Shown here in pieces: positions 1 through 5,510 of a DNA stretch of 5,510 nucleotides (position 1 is its first letter; the number at the start of each line of letters is the position of its first letter). This stretch comes from Cohaesibacteraceae bacterium (lineage in GTDB: Bacteria; Pseudomonadota; Alphaproteobacteria; Rhizobiales; Cohaesibacteraceae). Under the pieces are notes generated by a model. It was not told the DNA's origin, did no database searches, and saw only the letters and a list, made by a program, of their open reading frames with translations. Location of the stretch: the NCBI GenBank assembly GCA_016764535.1, contig JAESRR010000042.1, positions 8,243 through 13,752 of the forward strand, given 5' to 3'. The position numbers and the translations under genes were made by a program.

Positions 1-1488
1 CTGCAGTATCGGAATAATCGAATCGGTGGCGTTATCACTTCTAATAGTGAAATGATTAGTGGTTCTACTGTTGTTATCACTTCCGGTACTTTTTTGAATG
101 GTCTGATTCATGTTGGTAATAAAACCCATCAGGCTGGCCGGATGGGTGATTCCGCTTCAACTGGTTTATCAGATCAATTTCGAGATTTTGGCCTTTCTGT
201 TGGTCGGCTCAAAACCGGTACACCTCCGCGGCTTGATGGAACATCAATTAACTTTGATAATTTGGAGTCACAACCGGGTGATATTGACCCCGTAATGTTT
301 TCCTATATGTCTGATGGTGTTCAACAAAAACAAGTTTGTTGCCATATTACGCGTACCAATCCAGATACCCATTCTGTCATCCAGGATAATATTTCACGAT
401 CACCCATATTTTCCGGGCAGATAGAAAGTTCCGGTCCCAGATATTGTCCATCAATTGAGGACAAAATTCATCGCTTTGGAGAGAGAGACGGACATCAAAT
501 ATTTTTGGAGCCCGAAGGACTTGACGATACCACAATCTATCCAAACGGAATTTCTACAAGTTTACCAATTGATGTACAAAGGGAGTTTTTGGCGACCATA
601 AATGGGCTCGAGCAGGTAAAAATACTTCAGCCCGGTTACGCTGTTGAGTATGACTATATTGATCCCCGGGAACTGGATGCATCATTGATGGTTAAAAGTA
701 TTCCTGGATTATATTTGGCTGGCCAAATTAATGGAACAACGGGATATGAAGAAGCTGCTGCTCAGGGTTTGGTTGCTGGAGCGAATGCTGCAAAGCGATC
801 GTTTGGTTGTGGCATTATTCATTTTTCAAGGACCGACTCTTACATTGGCGTAATGATTGATGATCTGATCACAAAGGGTGTAACAGAGCCTTATCGTATG
901 TTTACTTCCCGGGCGGAATATCGGTTGTTTATTCGAGCAGATAATGCTGATCTAAGGCTTAGTGAAAAGGGTAGAGAAGCGGGTCTGATATCTGATATAA
1001 GGTATAACACCTTTGTTAGTCGAAGGTCCTCCATAGAGGCCGGTATGGAACTCTTGAAGGGTTTATGTATCTCCCCCAATGCAGCCTTGAAATCTGGATT
1101 TGAACTTAATCAGGATGGTATTAAGCGCGATGCTTTTGAATTGTTGCGACATCCTTCTTGTGGTGTTGATGGTATTTTGACTTTGTGGCCGGAACTATCA
1201 TCTATATCGGTTGCTACAATGGAACAGTTATCAATTGAGTCTCTGTATGCGGTTTATATTGAAAGGCAGAAACGTGATGTCGATCAATTGCTTAAGGATG
1301 AATTGTTATTGATACCTGTAGATATAGATTATTCCGTCATACCTGGATTATCGTCTGAATTGGTTGAAAAGCTGTCTGTTGTTCGTCCTGGTTCATTGGG
1401 TCAGGCTTCCAGAATTGAAGGTATGACTCCTGCTGCATTGACTTTATTGCTTGTTAGTTCGAAATCTATCATGAAAACTGGAACTTGA
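1..1488 (+). CDS. mnmG: MnmG (GidA), tRNA uridine-5-carboxymethylaminomethyl modification enzyme, FAD-binding subunit; 5' truncated
   Basis: The reading frame is open from base 1 and continues upstream, so the first ATG at 52 is internal and not the start. The visible part is 495 residues; the family is usually about 620-630. Aligning the [11 protein letters not shown] signature to E. coli Cys277 suggests roughly the first 128 residues are missing, including the N-terminal FAD-binding GxGxxG and the other conserved cysteine. Visible (window numbering): [11 protein letters not shown] near 29-39, [10 protein letters not shown] near 69-78, [11 protein letters not shown] at 145-155 with its conserved Cys149, EPEGL and [10 protein letters not shown] near 170-188, [17 protein letters not shown] at 240-256, and [14 protein letters not shown]. 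The C-terminal MnmE-contact domain is present ([26 protein letters not shown]). With MnmE the protein modifies the wobble uridine U34 of certain tRNAs in the cytoplasm, using FAD, a folate methylene donor and glycine or ammonia. mnmE often lies just upstream in this class. rsmG follows after a single base. Confidence 0.97.
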   Translation: MQYRNNRIGGVITSNSEMISGSTVVITSGTFLNGLIHVGNKTHQAGRMGDSASTGLSDQFRDFGLSVGRLKTGTPPRLDGTSINFDNLESQPGDIDPVMFSYMSDGVQQKQVCCHITRTNPDTHSVIQDNISRSPIFSGQIESSGPRYCPSIEDKIHRFGERDGHQIFLEPEGLDDTTIYPNGISTSLPIDVQREFLATINGLEQVKILQPGYAVEYDYIDPRELDASLMVKSIPGLYLAGQINGTTGYEEAAAQGLVAGANAAKRSFGCGIIHFSRTDSYIGVMIDDLITKGVTEPYRMFTSRAEYRLFIRADNADLRLSEKGREAGLISDIRYNTFVSRRSSIEAGMELLKGLCISPNAALKSGFELNQDGIKRDAFELLRHPSCGVDGILTLWPELSSISVATMEQLSIESLYAVYIERQKRDVDQLLKDELLLIPVDIDYSVIPGLSSELVEKLSVVRPGSLGQASRIEGMTPAALTLLLVSSKSIMKTGT

Positions 1489-1489
1489 T

Positions 1490-2125
1490 GTGGTTTCATT
1501 TGAAAAGATGTGTCGTGAATTAAATGTTTCACGTGAAACAATCTCTATTTTTGAGTGCTATATTGAGCTGTTAAAAAAATGGCAAAAAGTACAAAATCTG
1601 GTTTCCAACAATACGTTGCATGAGGTGTGGGATCGTCATATTGCTGATTCAATGCAAACAGTGTTGCTTTATCCTGATGCAAAGGTGTGGATGGATCTTG
1701 GATCAGGTGGGGGTTTACCAGGAATAGTGCTTGCCATATTGTTGAAAAATAACACTGAATCCCATGTGCATATGATTGAGAGTAATTTGCGTAAGGTGGC
1801 GTTTCTCCGAACCGTTATCAGAGAACTATCGCTTAAAGCCACAGTTCATAGTGACAGAGCCGATAAAGTCATTTCTGACTGGAAAATTCGACCGGATGCA
1901 ATAAGTGCAAGAGGTTTTGCTGCATTTTCCTTGATCTGTGATTTGTGTGAGCCGTTGATTTCAAAGGGAAGTGTCGGTGTTTTCCACAAAGGCAAAGACT
2001 TTATTCAAGAATTTGACAAGGCATCTCTCTATTGGTCGCTGGATTTGATACAAGAAACCAGCATGATTGATAAAGAGGGTGTTATGATAATTCTTAAGGG
2101 TTTAACACCTCGACCGACTGTATAA
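1490..2125 (+). CDS. rsmG: RsmG (GidB), 16S rRNA (guanine-N7)-methyltransferase
   Basis: A 211-residue protein of normal family length (E. coli about 207). It is a cytoplasmic S-adenosylmethionine-dependent enzyme that makes m7G527 (E. coli numbering) in 16S rRNA; its loss is known to give low-level streptomycin resistance in several bacteria. Visible: LLKKWQKVQNLVSNNTL (27-43) and WDRHIADSMQ (47-56), the N-terminal family signature; the SAM-binding loop DLGSGGGLPG (69-78); an acidic strand and helix MIESNLRKVAFLR (95-107); SARGFA (139-144); and VFHKGKD (164-170). The start is taken as GTG at 1490, one base after the mnmG stop, with a weak GGA at 1480-1482. The next in-frame start is ATG 1508, which would remove six residues; an ATG at 1488 overlaps the mnmG stop but is in another frame. 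The tight junction suggests translational coupling to mnmG. Codons for residues 12-17 (N-V-S-R-E-T) coincide with a perfect parS site. Confidence 0.96.
   Translation: MVSFEKMCRELNVSRETISIFECYIELLKKWQKVQNLVSNNTLHEVWDRHIADSMQTVLLYPDAKVWMDLGSGGGLPGIVLAILLKNNTESHVHMIESNLRKVAFLRTVIRELSLKATVHSDRADKVISDWKIRPDAISARGFAAFSLICDLCEPLISKGSVGVFHKGKDFIQEFDKASLYWSLDLIQETSMIDKEGVMIILKGLTPRPTV
1525..1540. other. parS: parS, ParB-binding centromere-like site, inside rsmG
   Basis: TGTTTCACGTGAAACA is a perfect 16-bp inverted repeat and fits the chromosomal parS consensus TGTTNCACGTGAAACA at every position. It lies in the early rsmG coding region, about 600 bases before parA and 1.45 kb before parB. In the family, ParB binds this site as a dimer through its helix-turn-helix domain, then loads CTP and slides or spreads along neighbouring DNA. 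That would make this site a nucleation point for the origin-segregation complex. The encoded residues N-V-S-R-E-T match a motif common at this place in alphaproteobacterial RsmG, so the coding and binding functions are probably both selected. It is the only match in the window; the one other CACGTG (2163-2168) has unrelated flanks. Confidence 0.95.
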
Positions 2126-2130
2126 GGGGG
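2124..2130 (+). promoter_or_regulatory. Ribosome binding site of parA
   Basis: AAGGGGG, ten bases before the parA ATG and overlapping the rsmG stop codon. It is purine-rich and the strongest such site on the + strand here, supporting the start at 2141. Confidence 0.65.
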
Positions 2131-2140
2131 ATCTCAACAT

Positions 2141-2941
2141 ATGACTTCGCTTTCGGAACTGCCACGTGTACTTGCTTTGGCCAATCAAAAAGGCGGTGTT
2201 GGGAAGACCACGACAACGATAAATCTGGGTACAGCGCTTGCTGCAATTGGTGAGCGAGTTCTAATAATTGATCTTGATCCGCAGGGAAATGCAAGTACCG
2301 GATTGGGGATAGACCGATCAGCTCGTAAATATTCAACTTACGATGTCTTGATCGGCGAAAAATCTCTTGAAGAAATTTGCCTTGAAACAATTGTACCAAG
2401 ATTATCGGTTGCCCCATCAACGCTGGATCTTCTTGGAGTAGAGCTGGAGATTTCTTCTGAGACTGACAGGGCATTTCGCTTGCGTAAAGCAATCTCCGCA
2501 TTGGTTGATAGCCCCTTTACATATATTCTAGTAGATTGTCCTCCTTCGTTGAACTTGCTCACCATCAACGCAATGGTTGCTGCACACTCCATACTTGTGC
2601 CCTTGCAATGTGAATTTTTTGCGCTGGAAGGATTAAGTCAACTGTTAAAAACAGTGGATCAGGTTAAATCAAATTTGAATAAGGCATTGACGATACACGG
2701 CATTGTGCTGACGATGTATGACAGTCGTAATAATTTGTCCAACCAGGTTGTGTCCGACGTCCGGGCAAATATGGGCGATAAAGTATACAAAACGGTTATT
2801 CCACGAAATGTTCGTGTTTCGGAAGCGCCTTCGTATGGTAAGCCGGCTTTGTTATATGATTTGAAGTGTTCGGGAAGTCAGGCTTATTTGAAACTGGCCA
2901 GTGAAATTATTCAGCGCGAGAAATTAATGCGTGCTGCTTGA
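2141..2941 (+). CDS. parA: ParA, chromosome-partitioning Walker-type ATPase (Soj family)
   Basis: A 266-residue protein, the usual length for chromosomal ParA without an N-terminal DNA-binding extension. It binds ATP, dimerises on the nucleoid, and moves ParB-parS complexes by ParB-stimulated ATP hydrolysis. Visible: the deviant Walker A KGGVGKTT (17-24), with signature Lys17 and catalytic-loop Lys22; the A' region IIDLDPQGN (42-50) with Asp44 and Asp46; Walker B ILVDCPPS (129-136); QCEFFALEGL (156-165); and the C-terminal IPRNVRVSEAPSYGKP (220-235) and YDLKCSGSQAYL (239-250), all very close to alphaproteobacterial ParA. The ATG at 2141 is supported by a purine-rich AAGGGGG at 2124-2130, ten bases upstream and overlapping the rsmG stop. 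Only 15 bases separate it from rsmG and no convincing separate promoter was seen, so it is probably transcribed at least partly from upstream. parB follows after 49 bases. Confidence 0.98.
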   Translation: MTSLSELPRVLALANQKGGVGKTTTTINLGTALAAIGERVLIIDLDPQGNASTGLGIDRSARKYSTYDVLIGEKSLEEICLETIVPRLSVAPSTLDLLGVELEISSETDRAFRLRKAISALVDSPFTYILVDCPPSLNLLTINAMVAAHSILVPLQCEFFALEGLSQLLKTVDQVKSNLNKALTIHGIVLTMYDSRNNLSNQVVSDVRANMGDKVYKTVIPRNVRVSEAPSYGKPALLYDLKCSGSQAYLKLASEIIQREKLMRAA

Positions 2942-2990
2942 TTTAAATAGTTAGAATATTACGTTTTTAGATGCGGCAAAGGAATTCGAT

Positions 2991-3848
2991 ATGGCTGAAG
3001 GCAAAAGACTGGGTCGCGGGCTGGCTGCGTTAATCGGTGAAATGGATACTGAAACCAGTTTTGTCGAACGGGCGCGTACAACCCGGAAAGTACCTATTGA
3101 ATTTGTAAGAGCAAATCCCAAAAATCCTCGGCAGGACTTTAATGAATCTGACCTGGAAGATTTGACTAAATCGGTTAAAGACAAGGGCATAATGCAGCCT
3201 GTTCTTGTTCGTCCTGTTAAAGATGAAGCAGGCCATTATGAACTAATTGCCGGTGAAAGACGCTGGAGGGCAGCACAGCGTGCAGGTCTGCATGAAGTAC
3301 CTGTGTTGATCCATGATGTGGATGACAAGGAAGCGCTTGAGCTTGCGATAATCGAGAATGTCCAGCGTGCTGATCTGAATGCGGTAGAGGAAGCACTTGG
3401 CTATGATCAATTGATTCAGGAGTTTGAATATACCCAGTCAGAACTTGCTGATGTTATTGGTAAAAGTCGTAGCCATGTTGCCAATACCATGCGTTTGTTA
3501 AAGCTGCCCGAGTCGGTACAGGTCTATTTGCGCTCTGGTGAATTGTCTGCTGGTCACGCTCGTACGCTTATCACTGCAGATAATCCTGAAGTCCTTGCAA
3601 AGCATATTGTTGAAGATGGAATGACAGTACGTGAGGCTGAAAAACTTACACAGGAAGTTAAGTCGCCTTCGACTGTAAAGAGTGTCAAAACACCAAAGGA
3701 TGCTGATACTCTGGCGCTTGAAAAAGCGGTATCTGATGCTCTGGGATTACAGGTTACGATTAATCACAAGGCAAGAGGTGGCGAGGTTCGGATCAAATAT
3801 TCAAAGCTTGAGCAACTTGATGCTGTCTGTAAGTTGCTGAAATCATAA
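2991..3848 (+). CDS. parB: ParB, chromosome-partitioning CTPase and parS-binding protein (Spo0J family)
   Basis: A 285-residue protein, normal for chromosomal ParB. It binds parS, hydrolyses CTP as a sliding clamp, and stimulates ParA. Domains in order: an N-terminal basic helix KRLGRGLAALIGEM (5-18), the ParA-stimulating peptide; the ParB/Srx CTP-binding domain (about 33-130) with box I GIMQPVLVRP (66-75), box II GERRWRAA (88-95) and box III ENVQRADLN (122-130); a helix-turn-helix DNA-binding domain YTQSELADVIGKSRSHVANT (147-166); a flexible, Lys/Ser/Thr-rich linker (about 222-240); and a C-terminal dimerisation domain (about 241-285) with ALGLQVTINHK and GGEVRIKYSKLEQLD. The ATG at 2991 is supported by AAAGGA at 2978-2983 with seven bases of spacing. 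An ATG at 2971 is in another frame. The 49-base gap after parA is AT-rich with no clear promoter, so parAB is read as one operon. Its likely target parS lies in rsmG. Confidence 0.98.
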   Translation: MAEGKRLGRGLAALIGEMDTETSFVERARTTRKVPIEFVRANPKNPRQDFNESDLEDLTKSVKDKGIMQPVLVRPVKDEAGHYELIAGERRWRAAQRAGLHEVPVLIHDVDDKEALELAIIENVQRADLNAVEEALGYDQLIQEFEYTQSELADVIGKSRSHVANTMRLLKLPESVQVYLRSGELSAGHARTLITADNPEVLAKHIVEDGMTVREAEKLTQEVKSPSTVKSVKTPKDADTLALEKAVSDALGLQVTINHKARGGEVRIKYSKLEQLDAVCKLLKS

Positions 3849-3883
3849 CTTAAAAATTAATTCAGGTACTGATTTGATTGAAG

Positions 3884-3908
3884 GAAAGGCCTGTTTTGCA
3901 GGCCTTTC
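3884..3908. terminator. Hairpin terminator between convergent parB and holA, probably bidirectional
   Basis: GAAAGGCCTG (3884-3893) and CAGGCCTTTC (3899-3908) form a perfect 10-bp stem around a five-base TTTTG loop; the outside can extend by a G-T and an A-T pair to 3882-3910. On the + strand the stem ends in CCTTTCTT, and on the - strand in CCTTTCCTTC, so both transcripts would have U-rich descending arms but not an uninterrupted U run. It lies 35 bases after the parB stop and 11 bases after the holA stop, the expected place for a shared terminator of two converging operons. Confidence 0.85.
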
Positions 3909-3919
3909 TTCGTAACATA

Positions 3920-4951
3920 CTAGCGTTGTTTGTTTCTTTGTGAAGATGCAATGGCTGTGAGTGTTTCTACCAGAATTGTATCACTTAATGCGTAGTTCTG
4001 CCTCATTTCAAGAATGGTTGAATTCAGCCTGATACAAGCTCGTTTCGCCATCAAGACAGACCAGTTTTGAATTTGGCTGGTTAGTGCTGTACGGCGCTTG
4101 AAATGAAGGTAGGGAACCGTTTTTTGAAGCGCCGATGCCGCGTTAGAACCGTTATCTACCAAATTGCAAGCTCTTTCAATATTCTGAAAATGGCGTAATG
4201 CCATAATGGCAATCCCGGAAGCAGTATTTCCGGAAGAAAGTGCCTGTTGCAACTCTCTTTCCAACAATCTCATATCACCCAATCCGGCCGAATCCAGAAT
4301 TCTATCGGTTTGATGTTGAGCAACATCGCCTACAATTTCGTCGACGTGATTGACTTCAATTACGTCTTTACCGTGAACATATAGACATAATTTACGAATT
4401 TCTCCTCTTGAAGCGAGGCGGTCTGCGCCCAGATTGGCAATGAGGTTCTGTCGTGCTTCTGGAGATATTCGTAAATTTGCAGATTGGAGCTCTTCATCAA
4501 GGACCCTATTGAGTGCATCCACGGCATCAATATAACAGGGAAGTGTCACAGCGATGGTAGCTTTTTCCATTATCTTGCGAAGCGGGGCTGATTTTTTAAG
4601 GTCGCCGGCCTCTATAATTATCCATGTGTTTTCCGGAGGTGCTTTTAACAGGGGTTCTATGGCTTTGTGTATGGATTTGGAACCTATAGCGTTGATTCGT
4701 ATAATTTTACTATCTCCAAACAACCCCACAGTGTTGGCTTCATCGGTTAATCGAACCGGATCTGAAACCAGTTCCTGACCGTCAATTCGAACGCTGGCAA
4801 AAGGGTCGCTGGTATTTGATAGTGCGCTTTTTTCGAGAAACGCAGCTCTTTCGGTAACCAATCCTGTATCCTGGCCGTAAAACAGAAATATACAATGGCC
4901 CGGATTAGGTTTTTTTAAGTAAGAATCGATGTTTCCTGACTTTATTTCCAT
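3920..4951 (-). CDS. holA: HolA, DNA polymerase III delta subunit (clamp loader)
   Basis: A 343-residue protein, the usual length for delta (about 340). In the replisome, delta is the wrench of the clamp-loader complex that opens the beta sliding clamp; it has an AAA+ fold but no working ATP site. Visible: N-terminal GNIDSYLKKPNP followed by IFLFYGQDTGLVTERA (21-36), matching alphaproteobacterial delta; LFGDSKIIRI (77-86); NTWIIIEAGDLKKSAPLRK (108-126); LGADRLASRGEIRKLCLYV (174-192); and the C-terminal helical collar domain LLERELQQAL (229-238), MALRHFQNIERA (250-261) and YLHFKRRTAL (281-290). No Walker A motif is seen, as expected. The start is ATG 4951: the frame is blocked 15 bases upstream by the lptE stop, and no other early start codon fits the family N-terminus. 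There is no good Shine-Dalgarno before it, so translation may be coupled to lptE. Recognition rests on overall pattern, since delta is a divergent family. Confidence 0.92.
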   Translation of the reverse strand: MEIKSGNIDSYLKKPNPGHCIFLFYGQDTGLVTERAAFLEKSALSNTSDPFASVRIDGQELVSDPVRLTDEANTVGLFGDSKIIRINAIGSKSIHKAIEPLLKAPPENTWIIIEAGDLKKSAPLRKIMEKATIAVTLPCYIDAVDALNRVLDEELQSANLRISPEARQNLIANLGADRLASRGEIRKLCLYVHGKDVIEVNHVDEIVGDVAQHQTDRILDSAGLGDMRLLERELQQALSSGNTASGIAIMALRHFQNIERACNLVDNGSNAASALQKTVPYLHFKRRTALTSQIQNWSVLMAKRACIRLNSTILEMRQNYALSDTILVETLTAIASSQRNKQR

Positions 4952-4966
4952 AATAAGGTCAACTGT

Positions 4967-5485
4967 TTATCGTTTTGACATGTAGGATGCCAGACGCAAT
5001 CGAATTTCCTGGGCAAGCGTGGTTGCAGCCCTGTTCTGGGCATCTCTTTCAGCTCGGAGATTTGCAAACCTCTGGTCACTTCTATCAAATGAAGCTGTTG
5101 CAGAGTGTGACTGTTTAAGTACAGTTTCTCCACTATCCTTGTGTTTAAGCAAATAATTGACGGTAACAGTTACCCGACTTGCTTTTGGCCGGCCTGTACC
5201 GACTTCCAACCCCAGATCCGAGGTGCCGGACGAAATTGTAAATGACAAAAAATGCGTTTTGGCCTCTGTTTCATAGCCATTTTCCAGATCAAACAATAGC
5301 TGGTTGCGTAACTCCAGCCCGATCCTGTCTGTTGCTTGTCCGATTTCAATTTCAGCAAGCGAGTTTGCTACAGATGTGCCCGCAGGATTTGTCGCATATA
5401 GTGGCCTTACCTGGCAGCCCGACAAAATCAGTACCGCGCCGAGCAGGAGACAGCGGAGATAGTTTTGACGATTAGATGACGACAT
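4967..5485 (-). CDS. lptE: LptE (RlpB), LPS-assembly outer-membrane lipoprotein
   Basis: A 172-residue lipoprotein from ATG 5485. The N-terminus is a classic lipoprotein signal: basic start (Arg6, Arg11), hydrophobic core LLLGAVLIL (13-21), and lipobox LSGC with Cys24 the predicted lipidated residue after signal peptidase II cleavage. It is followed by VRPLYA, the usual LptE opening (G/C-x-RPLY). The body is a small alpha/beta domain with ELRNQLLFDLENG (near 57-69) and strand SRVTVTVNYLL, and no transmembrane helix. LptE plugs the LptD barrel that inserts lipopolysaccharide into the outer leaflet, so the organism should have an LPS outer membrane. A TTG at 5491 could add two residues, but it abuts the Shine-Dalgarno, so ATG 5485 is preferred. 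The gene overlaps the leuS end upstream and is followed 15 bases later by holA, as in many alphaproteobacteria. The family is poorly conserved, so position and lipobox carry much of the call. Confidence 0.9.
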   Translation of the reverse strand: MSSSNRQNYLRCLLLGAVLILSGCQVRPLYATNPAGTSVANSLAEIEIGQATDRIGLELRNQLLFDLENGYETEAKTHFLSFTISSGTSDLGLEVGTGRPKASRVTVTVNYLLKHKDSGETVLKQSHSATASFDRSDQRFANLRAERDAQNRAATTLAQEIRLRLASYMSKR

Positions 5486-5510
5486 TTTCAATCCTTTTCG
5501 GAACTACAAT
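5472..5510 (-). CDS. leuS: LeuS, leucyl-tRNA synthetase, last 12 codons only
   Basis: Reading the - strand in from the right edge gives I-V-V-P-K-R-I-E-N-V-V-I and then TAA at 5474-5472. This matches the conserved C-terminal end of bacterial leucyl-tRNA synthetase (pattern V-I-x-V-P-G-R/K-x-x-N-x-V-V), and leuS is the usual gene before lptE in alphaproteobacteria. The rest of the gene lies beyond the window. The frame overlaps the start of lptE by 14 bases in a different frame, pointing to a leuS-lptE-holA operon with coupled translation. Only 12 residues are visible, so the call depends on the fit together with the neighbourhood. Confidence 0.85.
   Translation of the reverse strand: MVVPKRIENVVI
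5492..5498 (-). promoter_or_regulatory. Ribosome binding site deciding the lptE start
   Basis: AAAAGGA on the - strand, six bases before ATG 5485. It directly touches the alternative TTG at 5491, which would leave no spacing, so it favours ATG 5485. It lies inside the last codons of leuS. Confidence 0.75.

Noticed and set aside
2013..2041. TTGACA (2013-2018) inside rsmG as a -35 element for a parA promoter
   Set aside because: No acceptable -10 hexamer occurs 16-18 bases downstream; the site is explained by coding sequence.
2121..2126. TATAAG before parA as a -10 element
   Set aside because: No -35 match at proper spacing, and it overlaps the rsmG stop and the parA ribosome binding site.
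2158..2173. Second CACGTG core (2163-2168) near the start of parA as a possible parS site
   Set aside because: Only the six-base core is shared; just two of the ten flanking bases match parS, so it is probably chance.
2942..2990. AT-rich parA-parB gap with TAGAAT as a separate parB promoter
   Set aside because: No -35 hexamer at suitable spacing; a good ribosome binding site alone explains the gap.
4618..4626. TTATCCATG as a DnaA box hinting at a replication origin
   Set aside because: It has two mismatches to TTATCCACA, is single, and lies within holA coding sequence; there is no cluster or AT-rich unwinding region.
1..5510. A novel defence, mobile or otherwise undescribed system
   Set aside because: Every sizeable frame is explained by a well-known housekeeping family in conserved order, and no unexplained stretch exceeds about 75 bases.

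Overview
The window holds a conserved, origin-proximal alphaproteobacterial gene block, read as mnmG(partial)-rsmG-parA-parB on the + strand, facing lptE-holA and the last codons of leuS on the - strand. The organism is most likely an alphaproteobacterium with moderately AT-leaning DNA. ParA and ParB look strongly like the Rhizobiales/Hyphomicrobiales and related forms (for example the ParA tail around IPRNVRVSEAPSYGKP and YDLKCSGSQAYL). The order mnmG-rsmG-parA-parB followed by holA, lptE and leuS is also typical of that class. I cannot place it to genus.

Layout: bases 1-1488 are the 3' three quarters of mnmG (tRNA wobble-uridine modification), cut off by the window edge. rsmG (16S rRNA m7G methyltransferase) starts one base after the mnmG stop, and its early codons contain a perfect 16-bp parS palindrome at 1525-1540. 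parA (2141-2941) and parB (2991-3848) follow in the same direction. A strong hairpin at 3884-3908 separates parB from the convergent - strand genes and probably stops transcription from both sides. On the - strand, reading from the right edge, come the last 12 codons of leuS (leucyl-tRNA synthetase), lptE (LPS-assembly lipoprotein) overlapping the leuS end, and holA (DNA polymerase III delta subunit) 15 bases after lptE.

How they work together: ParB loads on parS, spreads, and is moved by the ParA ATPase to segregate the chromosome origin region. The parS site lies upstream of its own parAB genes, inside rsmG. mnmG and rsmG are RNA-modification genes that travel with parAB in many bacteria. 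leuS-lptE-holA looks like a compact housekeeping operon joining translation, outer-membrane biogenesis and replication with no obvious shared pathway.

No gene-free stretch exceeds about 75 bases. I found no mobile element, CRISPR array, tRNA, rRNA or foreign-looking insert, and no evidence of an undescribed system. The most notable signal is the parS site embedded in coding sequence.
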